Below, piece by piece: positions 26,627-38,107 of a stretch of DNA of 64,000 nt. Origin of the DNA: Flaccisagitta enflata (taxonomy: Eukaryota > Chaetognatha > Sagittoidea > Aphragmophora); assembly GCA_965153355.1 (NCBI GenBank), contig OZ231126.1:99076001-99140000 (forward strand), read 5' to 3'. Below the pieces are notes generated by a model, which saw only the letters and a program-made list of their open reading frames with translations, ran no database searches and was not told the DNA's origin. The position numbers and the translations under genes are program-made. Numbering within the stretch: the stretch's first letter is position 1; each line of letters opens with the position of its first letter.

Positions 26627-26728
26627 CAGGCCTTGATTTAGAGCGTGCACACGTGCCCGAGGCACTGTTTTACTGTCGGGCACGCTGGTTTTCTGATGGC
26701 GTGCCTGGCTGGCACTCTCTCATCACAT
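26627..26728 (+). mobile_element. hAT-like short element, left part only
   Basis: CAGGCCTTGATTTAGAGCG and GGCACGCTGG...GGCACTCTCTC echo the ends of 5116-5495 and 62528-63302. The right end is missing; the sequence runs into Family B DNA. Confidence 0.6.
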
Positions 26729-27004
26729 CGTCGGTCGGTCCATAACACTTTGCTTTTTTGCATTGTTTTTGGTCATTTTGGGTCGTCTGGAGTTATTTTG
26801 AGTCATTTTTCGTTGTTTTTGGTCAATTTTGGTTGCTTTTAGTCATTTTTGGTCATTTTTGATCATTTACGTCACTTTGTTCATTTAAGTCATTTGTGTC
26901 GTTTTTGGGCATTTAAAGTAGTTTTAAGTCATCTGAATTCATTCTGGATCATTTCAGTTCATTTTTGGTCATTTAACATGGTTTTTTGGTATATTTTGGT
27001 CATT

Positions 27005-28090
27005 TATGTTTTTGGTTTTTGGTTTTTGATTTTTGGTTTTTGGTTTTTGGTTTTTGGTTTTTGGTTTTTGGTTTTTGGTTTTTGGTTTTTGGTTTTTTTT
27101 TTTTGGTTTTTTGATTTTTGGTCATTTAACATGGTTTTTTGGTAGATTTTGGTCATTTAAGTTTTTGGTTTTATAGCTTTTTGGTTTTTTGTTTTTTGTT
27201 TTGTTGTTTTTTTGTTTTGTTGTTTTGTTGTTTTTTTGTTTTTTTGTTTTTTTGTTTTTTTGTTTTTTGTTTTTTTTTGTTTTTTGTTTTTTGTTTTCTG
27301 TTTTTTTTTTTGTTTTTTTTTGTTTTTTTTGGGACATTTCAGGTCATTTTTGGTCATGCAACATGGTTTTTTGGTATGTTGTGGTCATTTATGTTTTTTG
27401 GTTTTTGGTTTCTGGTTTTTTAGTCATTTAACATGGTTTTTTGGTATGTTTTGGTCATTTATGTTTTTGGTTTTTTGGTTTTTGGTTTTTGGTTTTTGGT
27501 TTTTGGTTTTTGGTTTTTGGTTTTTGGTTTTTGGTTTTTTGGTTTTTTGGTCTTTTATTATTTGGGTTTTTTGGTTTTTTGGTTTTTGGTTTTTGGTTTT
27601 TTGGTTTTCTGGTTTTGTTGGGACATTTCAGGTCATTTTTGGTCATTTAACATGATTTTTTGGTATGTTTTGGTCATTAATATTTTTTGGTTTTTTGGTT
27701 TTTGGTATTTTGGTTTTTTGTTTTTTTTGTCATTTAATAATGGTGAATTTCCTTCAAACATGATTAAGTGACAATTGCGGTTAAATAATTAATGAAGAGG
27801 ACCAAAGAGAAGCCATTTATCTAGTGAAAGCATTTGGAATGACAGTATCAGTTAATAATTTCTAGAAAGCTTGTTACAATTGGACCCGGGTGTTCAGATT
27901 TGAATTTCTGATGAGTAAGAAAAAAATGTAATTAAGCATGGTTTTTTGGTATGTTTTGGTCATTTATGTTTGTGGTTTTTTGGTTTTTTGATTTTTTGGG
28001 TTCTTCGTTTTTTGTTTTTTGTTTTTTTTTTTGTGTTTTTAGTATTTTGGTTTTTTGGTATTTTGGTTTTTCGTTTTTTGGTGTTTTGGT
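27005..28090 (+). repeat. (TTTTTGG)n / (TTTTTTG)n low-complexity array
   Basis: Runs of GGTTTTT and GTTTTTT, interrupted by three or four repeats of a TTTTGGTCATTTAACATGG motif and by a unique stretch at 27735-27940. Long open frames here (FWFLVFGFWF, KNKKQK) are artefacts of the 7-nt period. Confidence 0.95.
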
Positions 28091-28151
28091 TTTTTGATTT
28101 TTTGGTCATTTATATTTTCGGTATGTTTTGGTCATTTATGTCATTTCAAGT

Positions 28152-28545
28152 CTGCTAGTTTAAGTCTGCTGGTTTAAGTCTGCTGGTTTAAGTCTGCTGG
28201 TTTAAGTCTGCTGGTTTATGTCTGCTGGTTTAAGTCTGCTGGTTTAAGTTGGCTGGTTTAAGTTGGCTGGTTTAAGTTGGCTGGTTTAAGTCTGCTGGTT
28301 TAAATCTGCTGGTTTAAGTCTGCTGGTTTAAGTCTGCTGGTTTAAGTCTGCTGGTTTAAGTCTGCTGGTTTAAGTCTGCTGGTTTAAGTCTGCTGGTTTA
28401 AGTCTGCTGGTTTAAGTCTGCTGGTTTAAGTCTGCTGGTTTATATCTGCTGGTTTAAGTCTGCTGGTTTAAGTCTGCTGGTCTAAGTCTGCTGGTTTAAG
28501 TCTGCTGGTTAAGGTCTGCTGGTTAAAGTCTGGTTTAAGTCTGCA
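28152..28545 (+). repeat. 14-bp tandem array TTTAAGTCTGCTGG, about 27 units
   Basis: Near-perfect head-to-tail units with a few variants (GTTGGCTGG, TATATCTG). It has no spacers, so it is not a CRISPR array. Confidence 0.97.
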
Positions 28546-28800
28546 TGGTTTAGTCATTTTTCATTGATTGGGTTGATAGAGTTGATTAATTTGACTCAAT
28601 TACAACAGTCACCGCTTTTTCCAGTGGTCCCGGCCTGTAATTGGGTGGGTTTCCACGGCCTCCAATACCTCATTAAGCTGATTTATTCATCAATTCATTC
28701 AATCAATCTAGTCAACTAAATCATTTTATTCATTTCTTATATTTCTCCCTATTTAGTCATGTTGATTAAAAAGATACAATAAGGAGTCAGGTCAATTCAG

Positions 28801-28968
28801 TTTTTAGTTGCGGACACGCAACTCTATAAGAGCCTTTGTCCGTCCGTCCGTCCGTCCGTCCGTCCGTCGGTTGGTCCGTTGGTGTGCACGAGTCGAAAAG
28901 TGTGAAAACGCGCATTTCCGCTCCTGCCCACCCGTCCGCAACTGATGGCCGTGTATCCGGCCTTGTTT
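28801..28968 (+). mobile_element. Family B copy nested in the expanded one
   Basis: TTTTTAGTTGCGGACACGCAACTC, (CCGT)n, GTGTGAAAACGCGC, CTGCCCACCCGTCCGCAACT, GTGTATCCGGCCTTGTTT. Confidence 0.88.
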
Positions 28969-29143
28969 ATGTCTCGCACGCGACTTAGACGTGTGGGCCT
29001 TGTTTCTTTCTTCCTTCCTTCCTTCCATTTTTTTTCTTACGTTCTTTCTTTCTTTTTTTCTTTCTACAATTCTTTCTTTCTTTCAGCTAATGAAATTTGC
29101 AAAATTGGTTGCTTTAAGGACATCTGGATCACTGCGGTGTTAA

Positions 29144-29588
29144 TCAAAGGCGAAGTTTATGACTATGGGTAGTCAGTGATGACAAAAAACGTATGTTTTT
29201 ATTCCGAATTTTCGGACTGATTGCACAGAACATCATCAGGGAATAGAATGGCAAGAAAAAAAGAAGGACAAACTATGGGAGAGAAAGAGGAAGAAGAGGG
29301 GAAGAAGAATGGGAAATGAGAATAAAGAGAGAATCCAGAATTACAGAGAAAGAACCCAATCAAGGGTTGGCCCCCTCCCCCCTGCCGCTTTCATTGTTCC
29401 CTTTGTGGAAGACAAGGTCCCACATGTGGGTCTTCACATAAGCGCCAAAATCTTCATTGAGGCCGGATCCTGGGCCACAGTTGTGGCGGCTACTCCCTGA
29501 TGATGTTCTATGCAATCAGTTCGAAAATTCGGGATAAAAAACGTTTTTATCATCACTAACTACCCATAGTCATAAACTTCGCCTTTGA
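29144..29588. mobile_element. Short element with about 95-bp TIRs
   Basis: TCAAAGGCGAAGTTTATGAC and about 75 further bp at 29144-29245 are inverted at 29490-29588, ending near CATCATCAGGGA. The centre (29250-29480) has an AAGAAAG-rich tract and nothing coding. No convincing target duplication was found. Confidence 0.85.
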
Positions 29589-29665
29589 AATTTGCAAAAT
29601 ATTGGAAAATGCCATTTTTACGGTATTTTACGGGTTTTTACGGCATAAAATCCTACCAGTTGATG

Positions 29666-29944
29666 TTTGCTTGACTTAAAATGTCGCATGAGTGCTTCTC
29701 TGTGCCAAATCAACATTGCTGGGCCATTTACTAACCAGATTTACCATTTCTGAGCGCATAAAACTGAGAAAATGCTGTTTTCACGGCATTTTACAGCTTT
29801 TTAGGGCGTTTTCTAAGAAAAATCCAAACAGAATTTTTGGTTTTATGTATGGTGACATCCATCTAGGTGCGTACAACACCCCAGAATAGGTTGCTATGCT
29901 GGGTCATTTTGTCCTACCTAACACAGCTAGGCAGCACGGTGCGC
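29666..29944 (+). repeat. Dispersed repeat, partner of 26401-26620
   Basis: Longer copy with an extra 60 bp near 29770-29830. No ORF. Confidence 0.82.
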
Positions 29945-30196
29945 CTCTATCAACTTATACTGATTGTCATTTTTAGCCAAAGATAAGGCCGTTGGTCGTG
30001 GGTGATCATTACAATTCGAAATTCTAATCTTTAATGTAAAAATTGTAAGATTTCTTGTAATCTTATTTAAAGACTTTTTTGCCATCGTTTTATGTGAAGT
30101 GCCACATTGAATTGCAAATTTAAAATTTTTGCGGTCCATCAAATTTGAAAAGTTTACTTCATTTACTAATGGGAAATGTGGAAAGTTAGAGAACGA

Positions 30197-31426
30197 TTTT
30201 TGGGCAGCGGCCCCGGAGGGGCAGACGACCTATATTCAGTTTCCGGTTTACATCCCCCCTGCAGGCCTAATGACAGACCTCCATACCCCAAACAAGCCTA
30301 TAAGACCTCAAATCAGGCCTCATAGACCCCAAGTCAGGCTTCTTTGATCCAAAATCAGGCCTCTAAAACATCAAATTAGGCCTCTCAGACCTAACTCAGA
30401 TCTCTCAGATCATATGTGAAATGGACAACATTACTACCAAACCAAACCAAAATAAGGACAAGAGCCTTAGGAGTTAGGAGCTCTCAGATCATAAATCAGG
30501 TCTGTCAGACTCAAACTCAAGCCCCTCAGACCCCAAATAAGGCCTCCCAGACTCCAATTCAGGTCTTTTAGACCATAACTCAGGCCTCTCAAACCCTGAT
30601 TCAGGTCTCTCAAATCAGACCTCTCAAACCTCAAATAAGGCCTCTAAGACATCAAATCAGGGGTCTCAGAACATACTCAGGCCTCTCAGACCTATCTCAG
30701 GCCTCCCAGACCTAAAACAGGCGTTGTAGACCCCAAATTGGTCCTCTCAGATCCCTACTCAGAAAATCGTCCTGTGTGGAATCATAGGTCATCTGTCCCT
30801 CCGGGGCCGCTGCCCCTTTCACCATCACATTCTTATAATAGTCGCAAAAGCGTTAGATGGTCAGCGGTACCTGTTGCCCCTAAGTGAGTGTATGAGGGTG
30901 TGAGGTGGTGAGAGGGGCAGCGGCCCCGAAGGAGCCGATGACCTATGCTGTTTTTATTTGAACCCGGAGGCTGGAATTGGGGCCTTGAAGCTGGGATTTG
31001 AGCTTAGAGGCGGGGATTTGAGCCTCGTGGCTTAGCTTTGAGCCTCGAGACAGGGATTTGAGCCTTGAGGTTGGGATTTGAGCCTAAAGGCTGGGATTTG
31101 GGCCTTGAGGCTGGGATTTGGGCCTCGAGGCTGGGATTTGGGCCTTGAGGCTGAGATTTGGGTCTTGAGACTGGGATTTGGGACTCAAGGCTGGGATTTG
31201 GGCCTCGAGGCTGGGATTTGGGCCTCGAGGCTGAGATGTGGGCCTCGAGGCTAGGATTTGGGCCTCGAGGCTGGGATTGGGAGGGGGGGGGTACGGAGGA
31301 GAAGGAGGAGGAGAAGGAGAAATTTCTCCTGTGTGAAAGCATAGGTCATCGGCCCCTTCGGGGCCGCTGCCCAAAAACTGACTTAAGGGCATTGGGTACT
31401 GCTGACCATGTAACGCTTTTGCGACA
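30197..31426 (-). mobile_element. Family A copy A9, split by copy A10
   Basis: Its right end TTTTTGGGCAGCGGCCCC is at 30197 and its left end (AACGCTTTTGCGACAAC) at 31426. A10 sits between TTATAA (30838) and CTGACTTAAGGGC (31378). Core units read CAGGCCTCTCAGACC and variants. A 62-bp unrelated segment with ACAAGAGCCTTAGGAG lies at 30419-30480. Confidence 0.88.
30839..31377 (+). mobile_element. Family A copy A10, inserted in A9
   Basis: Complete element TAGTCGCAAAAGCG...GCTGCCCAAAAA with sixteen or so 20-bp GGCCTCGAGGCTGGGATTTG units. The surrounding A9 sequence fixes both ends to within a base or two. Confidence 0.92.
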
Positions 31427-32633
31427 ACTCTGTGCTGCTGATGTGAGCTTTTTTGCTGCTAAATGGAGGAAAGATTTTTCAAGCGTTCATAAATAATTCC
31501 GTAGAGAACGGAAACGTCGCACCTCTAATTTAATGAAAATAATCGTTGAAAATCAGCTTCACTCCGCGCGGAAATCGGTTGAACATGCGAATACCAAACA
31601 ATTTCATTGTATTTAGTCATATTTTTGTTTACACGGGTGAAATCATGTCAGGACGCAGCTAAAAGCATCAGAAAATGATGAAAATCCCGGAGAAAAACAA
31701 ATGACGCAAACCCTAGAAATCGTCAAAGTTCATTTTAACTTTGAGCAAATGGGAGGGGGTCTCAGTACTTTTCTGTCTGCTTCTTTCACACACATATGAA
31801 AGAGGACATCCAATTCTCTCTGGAGCTGTTTCTAAAAAATATTTGCTCCGATGCGAACCCTTTCTATCAATCATCTTTCCATGACAGTTTTGTATAAAAA
31901 TTACCGAGCAAAATGACTTCAGTTGACATTTTCTGATGGAAGTAAGCGGGATCAAACGAAGATTTTGTCCCAGTTTCTGTTAGGTTATTGTTGTCTAGTA
32001 TATATAAAAGATGAACGCGGTTGATATTTTTTTGGACAAATACTTTTAAAAACACCTAACATTGTTTATTTCAACAGCATTTGCAACAAGAACAATACAG
32101 AATTTATGGGCTTCCCCATACTACGCAATTGAGTGCAGCCTCTTAGTTTCAAAGCTTTGAAACAAACTTTCCAAAAGAAAGGCAGTACCAAAGGATGACG
32201 GAATGATATATTAACATTGGGACAGACGGACGGACAGGCAGGCTGATAGCCAAACTCAGACAAAAACGCACGCTCGCACAGACGCATTCAGCTACATTCA
32301 CTATCCCTTTGAAATAAAGCCGTGAACGGACAGCAGCAACTGACAGACAGACAGACACGCAACTGACCGACGGACAGACACACGCAACTGACATACGGAG
32401 AGACGTAACTGACAGAAACACAGACTCAACTGACAGACAAACAGACAGACACGACTGATCCGTCGCTGCGTCGTTGCGTTGTTAGATGCTTCTCATGAAT
32501 TATTGATTGTGCTAGTGTAAAATGTGGATGTGATTTGTGATTCTGAGGAAAATGATTAAGTCATGGTGCAAATGGAAGCGAAATCTCATGAGTTATCACT
32601 TTTTTTATTAATGAATATTAATAATTCATGATA
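31427..32633. other. Globin intron 1, no gene seen
   Basis: AT-rich sequence and a GACAGACAGACA / CAACTGACAGAC patch (32220-32450). Confidence 0.6.
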
Positions 32634-32843
32634 TTTTTTAGTCGCGTGCACGCGACTCTACAACCCACTTTGTCCGTTTGTCGGTTGGTCGGTCGGTTGG
32701 TTGGTCGGTCAGTCACACTTTACTTTTTTTAATGATTTTATTTCTCTGACCTCACTGCTCCTGCCCAAATGATCTGGTGACCTCAAATATGGCCCCTGCC
32801 CACCCGCATGCGACTTTGGTAGCCGTGTATCCGGCCTTGTTTT
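32634..32843 (+). mobile_element. Family B copy
   Basis: AGTCGCGTGCACGCGACTC palindrome, (GGTC/GGTT)n, CTGACCTCACTGCTCCTGCCC, GCCCACCCGCATGCGACTT, CCGTGTATCCGGCCTTGTTT. Confidence 0.9.
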
Positions 32844-33350
32844 ATAGAAAATCATTTCAATATCTATAATAAACAGGAAGTAAATAGACAAATTTCAGAA
32901 AAAAATATACAAAATAGTTCATTTAGACTGAAAATCAAACTATTGCCTTTGTTTGTACTTTGACTTATATAGTTTCTTTTGTAGGCAACGCGGTGAAAAG
33001 GCTGAAAATAGATGAGATTTTCTTTTGCTTCTTCAGTTAAATCTTTCGAGATCGTCATCTAATGTGATTGTCGTCTGATGTGATTGCCATTCGTCTTTGA
33101 TAAGATATTCGTCGAGAGATTCCCATTGCAATTTCGACTTCTTAAAAGATTCGTAAATCGGAAGATCGGCTTTAAATTTCGGTTCTTTCTCATGAAATTT
33201 ATGCCTTTTCATGCACCTTAATAGAAAAGGCTCAGACTGATTATGATAATCATCAATCATCAGTCATCATCGATCACTTTATATTTCAATGCGAGACAAG
33301 CCAACCGAGGAAAAGGCGACACGTTTTCGCGTTTCTTTCTTTTCTTTTTT

Positions 33351-33517
33351 TTTAGTCGCGTGCTACGCGACTCTAGTAGGTTGGTCACACCCTTCTTTTT
33401 TTTATGTTTTTATTCTTTGACTGTACTGCTCATGCCTAAATGCTCTGGTGACTTCAAATATGGCCCCTGCCCACCTGCACGCGACTGGGGTAGCCGTGTA
33501 TCCGGCCTTGTTTTTTT
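33351..33517 (+). mobile_element. Family B copy lacking most of the (CGGT)n core
   Basis: TTTAGTCGCGTGCTACGCGACTC, TTGGTCACACCC, GCCCACCTGCACGCGACTG, GTGTATCCGGCCTTG. Confidence 0.88.
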
Positions 33518-33633
33518 CATATCTCTTTTTCCTTCCCCCCCTTTTCTTGCATTGAGGCTGAACTACGGGAAAACGAGGAATTACCAATTCTCGCTTTGAT
33601 ATTGGGAAAAAAAATCCCTTCACTGTAGAAAAG

Positions 33634-33807
33634 AAACAAGGCCAACACCTAAAAGTCGCGTGCGAGATTTGCATTTAGAATGACTAAGTATACTCTTTTA
33701 TGACCTAAAATGACCTAAAGAAATAAAATTGATAAAAAAAAGTAGTGACCAACCGACCAACCGAGCGACCGACCGACCGACGGACAAAGCGGGTTGTAGA
33801 GTCGCGG
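33634..33807 (-). mobile_element. Family B copy
   Basis: AAACAAGGCCAACACCTAAAAGTCGCG ... (ACCG)n ... CAAAGCGGGTTGTAGAGTCGCG; the palindromic end is clipped. Confidence 0.82.
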
Positions 33808-34129
33808 AAGGCCCCTTGAAGATAGTAGCGAAGTTGCGTCATTGATGCTATTCTTGGCCGAATTCTTTACAGAATTTGTGTTAGTGAAAATAAAAAGAAA
33901 AAAAAAGTCTGGACATGAAAAAGAATCCTCACGGGTGGCAAAAAAAAAGTCAACATAAATAACGTCTGGTTTAGAAAGGGGACAAACCTTGTATCCGCGT
34001 TTAAAGAAAGCCTTGAATCCGGGTTTCTTCTCTCTTTTGCTCAATCTTGACTCGCTCTTCACATTTGCGCAACTGATACAAGAGGCGCTTAAGACTTGAA
34101 AACTTGAGAGGCGCATGCGTAACAGATTC

Positions 34130-34362
34130 GCCGCTGCCGGAGTGGCCGCCGTCACCGCTGTAAATGCTGATGAGGCCGTCACCACCGTCGCCGCCATCAC
34201 CGCTATCGCCGCCGTCATCGCCATCGCCGTCGTCACCGCCATCGCTGCTGTCGTCGCCATCGCCGTCGTCACCACTGTCACCACCGTTACTGCCTTCGCT
34301 GCCATCCCCATTGTCACCGCCGTTGCCGCCGTTACCGCCATCGCCGTCGTCACCGCGACGCC
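34130..34362 (+). repeat. GCC/GTC trinucleotide-rich tract
   Basis: Imperfect (GCCGTCACC)n and ATCGCC units; Ala/Val/Thr-rich open frames on both strands are repeat artefacts. Confidence 0.88.
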
Positions 34363-34415
34363 ACTGAGTTATCCTTTGTTGTATTGACTTGGCCTCCCTT
34401 CACCAGCGGCACCTA

Positions 34416-34853
34416 TTTGGGCAGTAACCCCAAAGGAACGATGTCCTCAAGATCACCGAAGTGAAATTTCCGTACATTCCTCCATCCCACAATCCTTCAA
34501 TCCTGCCTATCTATCCTCCCGCCCCTCAAGGCCTGAAGCCCCAGCCTTCTGTCTTGCCTGAAATCTGCCCTCTCAAGCAAGAAATCAGTCCTCTCAGGCC
34601 TGAATACAACCATCTAAGGCTTGAATTCAACCCTCATAGGCTTGAAGAAAACCCCCTACCTCATAGGCTTGAAGAAAACCCCCTTCCTCCACCTCTCCTC
34701 TGGAGGTTTGGACGTATATAAATTCCCCCTATGTTTTACAGGTCATCAGCACCTTGAGGTTGCTGCCCTGCTCTTACCCCACTACCTTGACGCAGCAATT
34801 GAGCAGGAAAACGGGTACGGATACTGCCAACCATATGCGTTCCTTGACTGACC
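34416..34853 (-). mobile_element. Family A copy A11, diverged
   Basis: TTTGGGCAGTAACCCCAAAGG at the left, TGCTGCCCTGCTC...GGGTACGGATACTGCCAACC at the right, core of CCTCATAGGCTTGAA units. Confidence 0.78.
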
Positions 34854-34960
34854 TGTTTGCCGTCTACTCCTCCTACTAATCCCGCCTGCGTTTTCTACAC
34901 TTTGGCCCAAATCCCAGCCTCGAGCTTAAGCATCGCGTTTGTGTTATTGGTATCGAGTCC

Positions 34961-35540
34961 TTTTTGGGCAGCGGCCCCAAAGGGCCGATGTCCTGTAGGA
35001 CACAGGGGTGAATTTCCTTACGTCTGTCCGTCCATCCGTCCGTCCGTCCATCCGTCCGTCCGTCCGTCCGTCCGTCCGTCCGTCCGTCCGTCCGTCCGTC
35101 CGTCCGTCCATCCGTCTGTCCGTCCGTCCGTCCGTCCGTCCCCCCCTCACCCTTCTCAATTCTCAAATTTCCATTGAATAACATAGGAAAATGACAAAAT
35201 GCAAACTTCCCATTGAATAACACGGGAAAATGACAATTTGCTAACTTCCCATTGAATAAAATGGAAAGTTTACAAACAATAGAAAAATGCAAATTTCCCA
35301 TCGAATAACATGGAAAATTAGAAAAAAATTGTAGAAAATACATAGCTCCCATTGAATATCATGGAAAATTGCCTTTAAGGCCTGAAATATGCCTTTTCAG
35401 GACGTGAGGAAATTCACCCCTGTGTCCTACAGGACATCGGCCCTTTGGGGCCACTGCCCTGCTCTCACTCCAATTTTTCAGTTAATTACTCCAAGCAGGG
35501 CATTGGGTACCGCTGACCATGTGCGATCCTTGGATGACTT
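34961..35540 (-). mobile_element. Family A copy A12
   Basis: TTTTTGGGCAGCGGCCCCAAAG at 34961, (CCGT)n (35025-35140), a core of four units of about 50 bp (CCCATTGAATAACATGGAAAA), and the inverted left end through GATCCTTGGATGACTT at 35540. The core unit differs from the usual 20-bp one. Confidence 0.88.
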
Positions 35541-35776
35541 GTTCCTTTTGCATCCCAAGGTTAAGCATTAACCTCATAGATGGATGCTCTTAACCTCGCT
35601 TCAGAAACCTTTTGACGTTTTCTGCAGAGAATTTGATAACCTGTTTTGAGACTTTTGAGACTTTTGGGGCTTTTGAGGCTTTTAAGGCATTTGAAGCTTT
35701 TGAGGCTTTTGGTGAACGTCAATCTCGAGGTCACTCACGCATTCACGTGAACTCATGTGAAAATATATCATCCTCA

Positions 35777-35828
<52 letters not shown>

Positions 35829-36626
35829 CTTCATCGTCATCGTCATCGTTATTGTCGTTATCGTCACCATCATCATCGCCTTCACCATCTACCGTGCCGT
35901 TGCACTAAGGTCATTATTTTAGTGATATGGCGAATAAATAACGAATTTTTGATTTCATCTTTTGACTGATAGATCTATAGCTAGGCATCATAGGAAGTGA
36001 TCCACACCAGTTTCAAACAATTCATTATCTTGTATTGCTCAGAAAGTAACTTAAAGTATTGTTTTCCTCTTAATATCATTACTGAAACAGAAAAAAATCG
36101 ATTGCCGCCTTTTGCCATGAAAAGATTAGGCTCTTCCTGTAGCTATGGGAATAACGATTCTAGTTTTAAAATCTGGAGTTACACTTTTTATCACTTAAGG
36201 AGTTATAGCACATGGAAAAAACCTGCAATTTCTGTTCATTGCATGATGGAAATCCATCATCGCATCTTTCATCAATTTTTTCACTCAAAAAACGGGACCA
36301 AAAGCAGCAGAGCAACAGCAGAGACAGCTGAGAGGCAGGAGAAGCTGGAGGAGAGTGAAAGTTTTTTGTTTTCATTGCACATTCTGGCAATCAAAAGAGG
36401 CGGCCTCTATGTACAAAAAAAATGAACCATTGCTCTCACAGACTTCAGACAGATGGTACAGACGGGTGAGCAGGCCCTATTTTCCAGTGTGCGTTGATAT
36501 CGTCATCATCTCCATCATGACGGAAAAAATCATACCATGAAAGGCTCATGTGTCTTGATGTGATGTGACATGATGGTATGGCAGAGGGAGGAGAGGGAGG
36601 AAGAGCTGGGAAATCAAGCAACATAT

Positions 36627-36663
<37 letters not shown>

Positions 36664-37218
36664 TTCTTTGATAATGCAACCATTATTAAATCTACTATCT
36701 TGGAAAAAAAAATCTTTCGGCACGTTTACATGTATATGTCAGGATAGAATCCCCCAATTATCGAAAAATTAGTGAGATTATTAAAGCCCTTCAAATTTGC
36801 AAGAGATCCACGCAAACCGCATCCCTCTAGCTTTAAATGTTATTCAACTTTGATTGAAAGAATTCAATCTCGCTTGTGCCATTTCTACACAAATTTTAAA
36901 TGAGATCACTTCACTGTTTTTCAAATTTCTACTGAACGGATTGAGCTAGACAGATGCGGTTTGCATAGGCAGCTTGCAAATTTGAAGGGCTCCATTTTAG
37001 TCACCGATTTTTCTATGATTTTATGTGTCTTTTGGTAGCTTTGAGTGTAAAAGTAAATTGTGAGAAAGTTCTGGAGACCCATCACTCCAGAATACATCAA
37101 GATGCTTTACATATCACTTCCCCAACAAATGGCGGCCCTGATTCAGCCAAAGGGAGCTAACACTAATTATTCCTGGATTTATAACTGATTTAAATCTGTT
37201 TTTATGCAAATGAATATA
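35541..37218. other. Globin intron 1, no gene seen
   Basis: Includes a 142-codon open frame at 35997-36425 with no recognisable domain, a short (GA)n at 36632-36660, and an inverted pair CCTTCAAATTTGCAAG / TTGCAAATTTGAAGG (36788, 36970) that may bound a 200-bp element. Confidence 0.55.
35783..35826 (+). repeat. (GTTGTC)n array
   Basis: About seven perfect hexamers followed by (ATCGTC)n and ATTGTCG variants. Confidence 0.92.
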
Positions 37219-37725
37219 TTTTTAGTCGCGTGAACGCGACTCTAGAAGCCGCTGTGTCGGTCGGTCTGTCGGTCTGTCGGTCGGTCACGTAACTTTTTTG
37301 AAATATGGCTCTAATCTTCATTTTAAAGGTACTTTAGGGTACTTAAGGGTACTTAAGGGTACTTTAGGGTAATTAAAGGTACATTAGGTACTTAAGGTAC
37401 TTAGGGGTACTTAAGGTCACTTCAGGGTACTCTACGCTTTAAAGGTACTTGAGGGTACTTTTGAGAACTTAAGGGTAATTTAGGGTAGTTTAGGGTACTT
37501 AAGGGTATTTTAGGGTACTTCAAGGTACTTTAAGTACTTAAGGGTACTTTAGGGTACTTTACCTTTAAAACCTTTATCTTTATTACCTTTACCTTTATTA
37601 CCTTTACCTTTATTACCTTAACCTTTATTACCTTTACCTTTATTAATTTTACCTTTATGACCTTAATTACCTTTATTACCTTAATTACCTTTATTACCAC
37701 GCGACTAAGGTTTGTTGACCTTGTT
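37219..37725 (+). mobile_element. Family B copy with GGGTACTTAA core, 380 bp before globin exon 2
   Basis: TTTTTAGTCGCGTGAACGCGACTC, (GGTC)n, then about 22 units of a 10-bp GGGTACTTAA repeat (37320-37560) and a TTATTACCTTTACC repeat (37563-37700), then CACGCGACTAAGG...GACCTTGTT. Confidence 0.88.
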
Positions 37726-37739
37726 ATTACAGGGCGGAA

Positions 37740-38107
37740 GATTTTTCTTTCCAACATAGTATTGTCCTTTCCATTACCAATCCTTCCAAATTGTCCGGTC
37801 AACCTTGTCCTTCCTCCTAGAATCTTGCAACAACGCCAGTTCCCGAAGGACATCCCACCTCGGAGACGCGACCATTTTCATCCTTTCAATCATCAACCCT
37901 TCCTAATTGTCCTACAAATTGTGTCCTTCCCCCCAGAATCTCGGGATAATGTGAGTTCTCGAAGGACAACCCAAGCCAGAGACGCATCCATTATAGTCTT
38001 TTCCATCACCAACTCTTCCTGATTGTCCTTTCAACATTGTCCTTGCCCCCTTCAGTACCAATCTTTCGCATCCTAATTGTCTTGTCCTTTCAACCTTGTT
38101 CTTCCAG
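37740..38107 (+). repeat. Tandem copies of the exon 2 acceptor and exon start
   Basis: Two diverged copies of the start of globin exon 2 precede the real one. Segments beginning AATCTTGCAACAACG (37821) and AATCTCGGGATAATG (37937) align with the exon start AATCTCGGGACAATG (38108). Each is preceded by an AG acceptor and a TTGTCCTT...CCTTCC pyrimidine tract, and each includes a GAGACGCGACC or GAGACGCATCC equivalent. Spacings are 116 and 171 bp. The homology stops before the A-helix codons, and the second copy has an early in-frame TGA, so they look like non-coding relics of a local tandem duplication. Confidence 0.75.

Larger units (their letters stand above)
26729..29005 (+). mobile_element. 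Family B copy expanded by minisatellites (2.3 kb)
   Basis: The left inner block TCGTCGGTCGGTCCATAACAC (26729) and the right end GTCTCGCACGCGACTTAGAC...GGGCCTTGTTT (29005) belong together. Between them lie a TTTTGGTCAT-type tract, long TTTTTGG and TTTTTTG arrays (27005-28090), a 14-bp array (28152-28545), and a second, complete Family B copy (28801-28968). Confidence 0.65.

Noticed and set aside
28152-28545. CRISPR-like regular array
   Set aside because: Head-to-tail 14-bp units without spacers in a eukaryotic intron; it is a minisatellite.
34115-34387. Ala/Val/Thr- or Met/Thr-rich ORFs
   Set aside because: Trinucleotide-repeat artefacts on both strands.
35997-36425. 142-codon + strand ORF
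   Set aside because: No domain, no biased composition or splice context, in an AT-rich intron with other chance frames.
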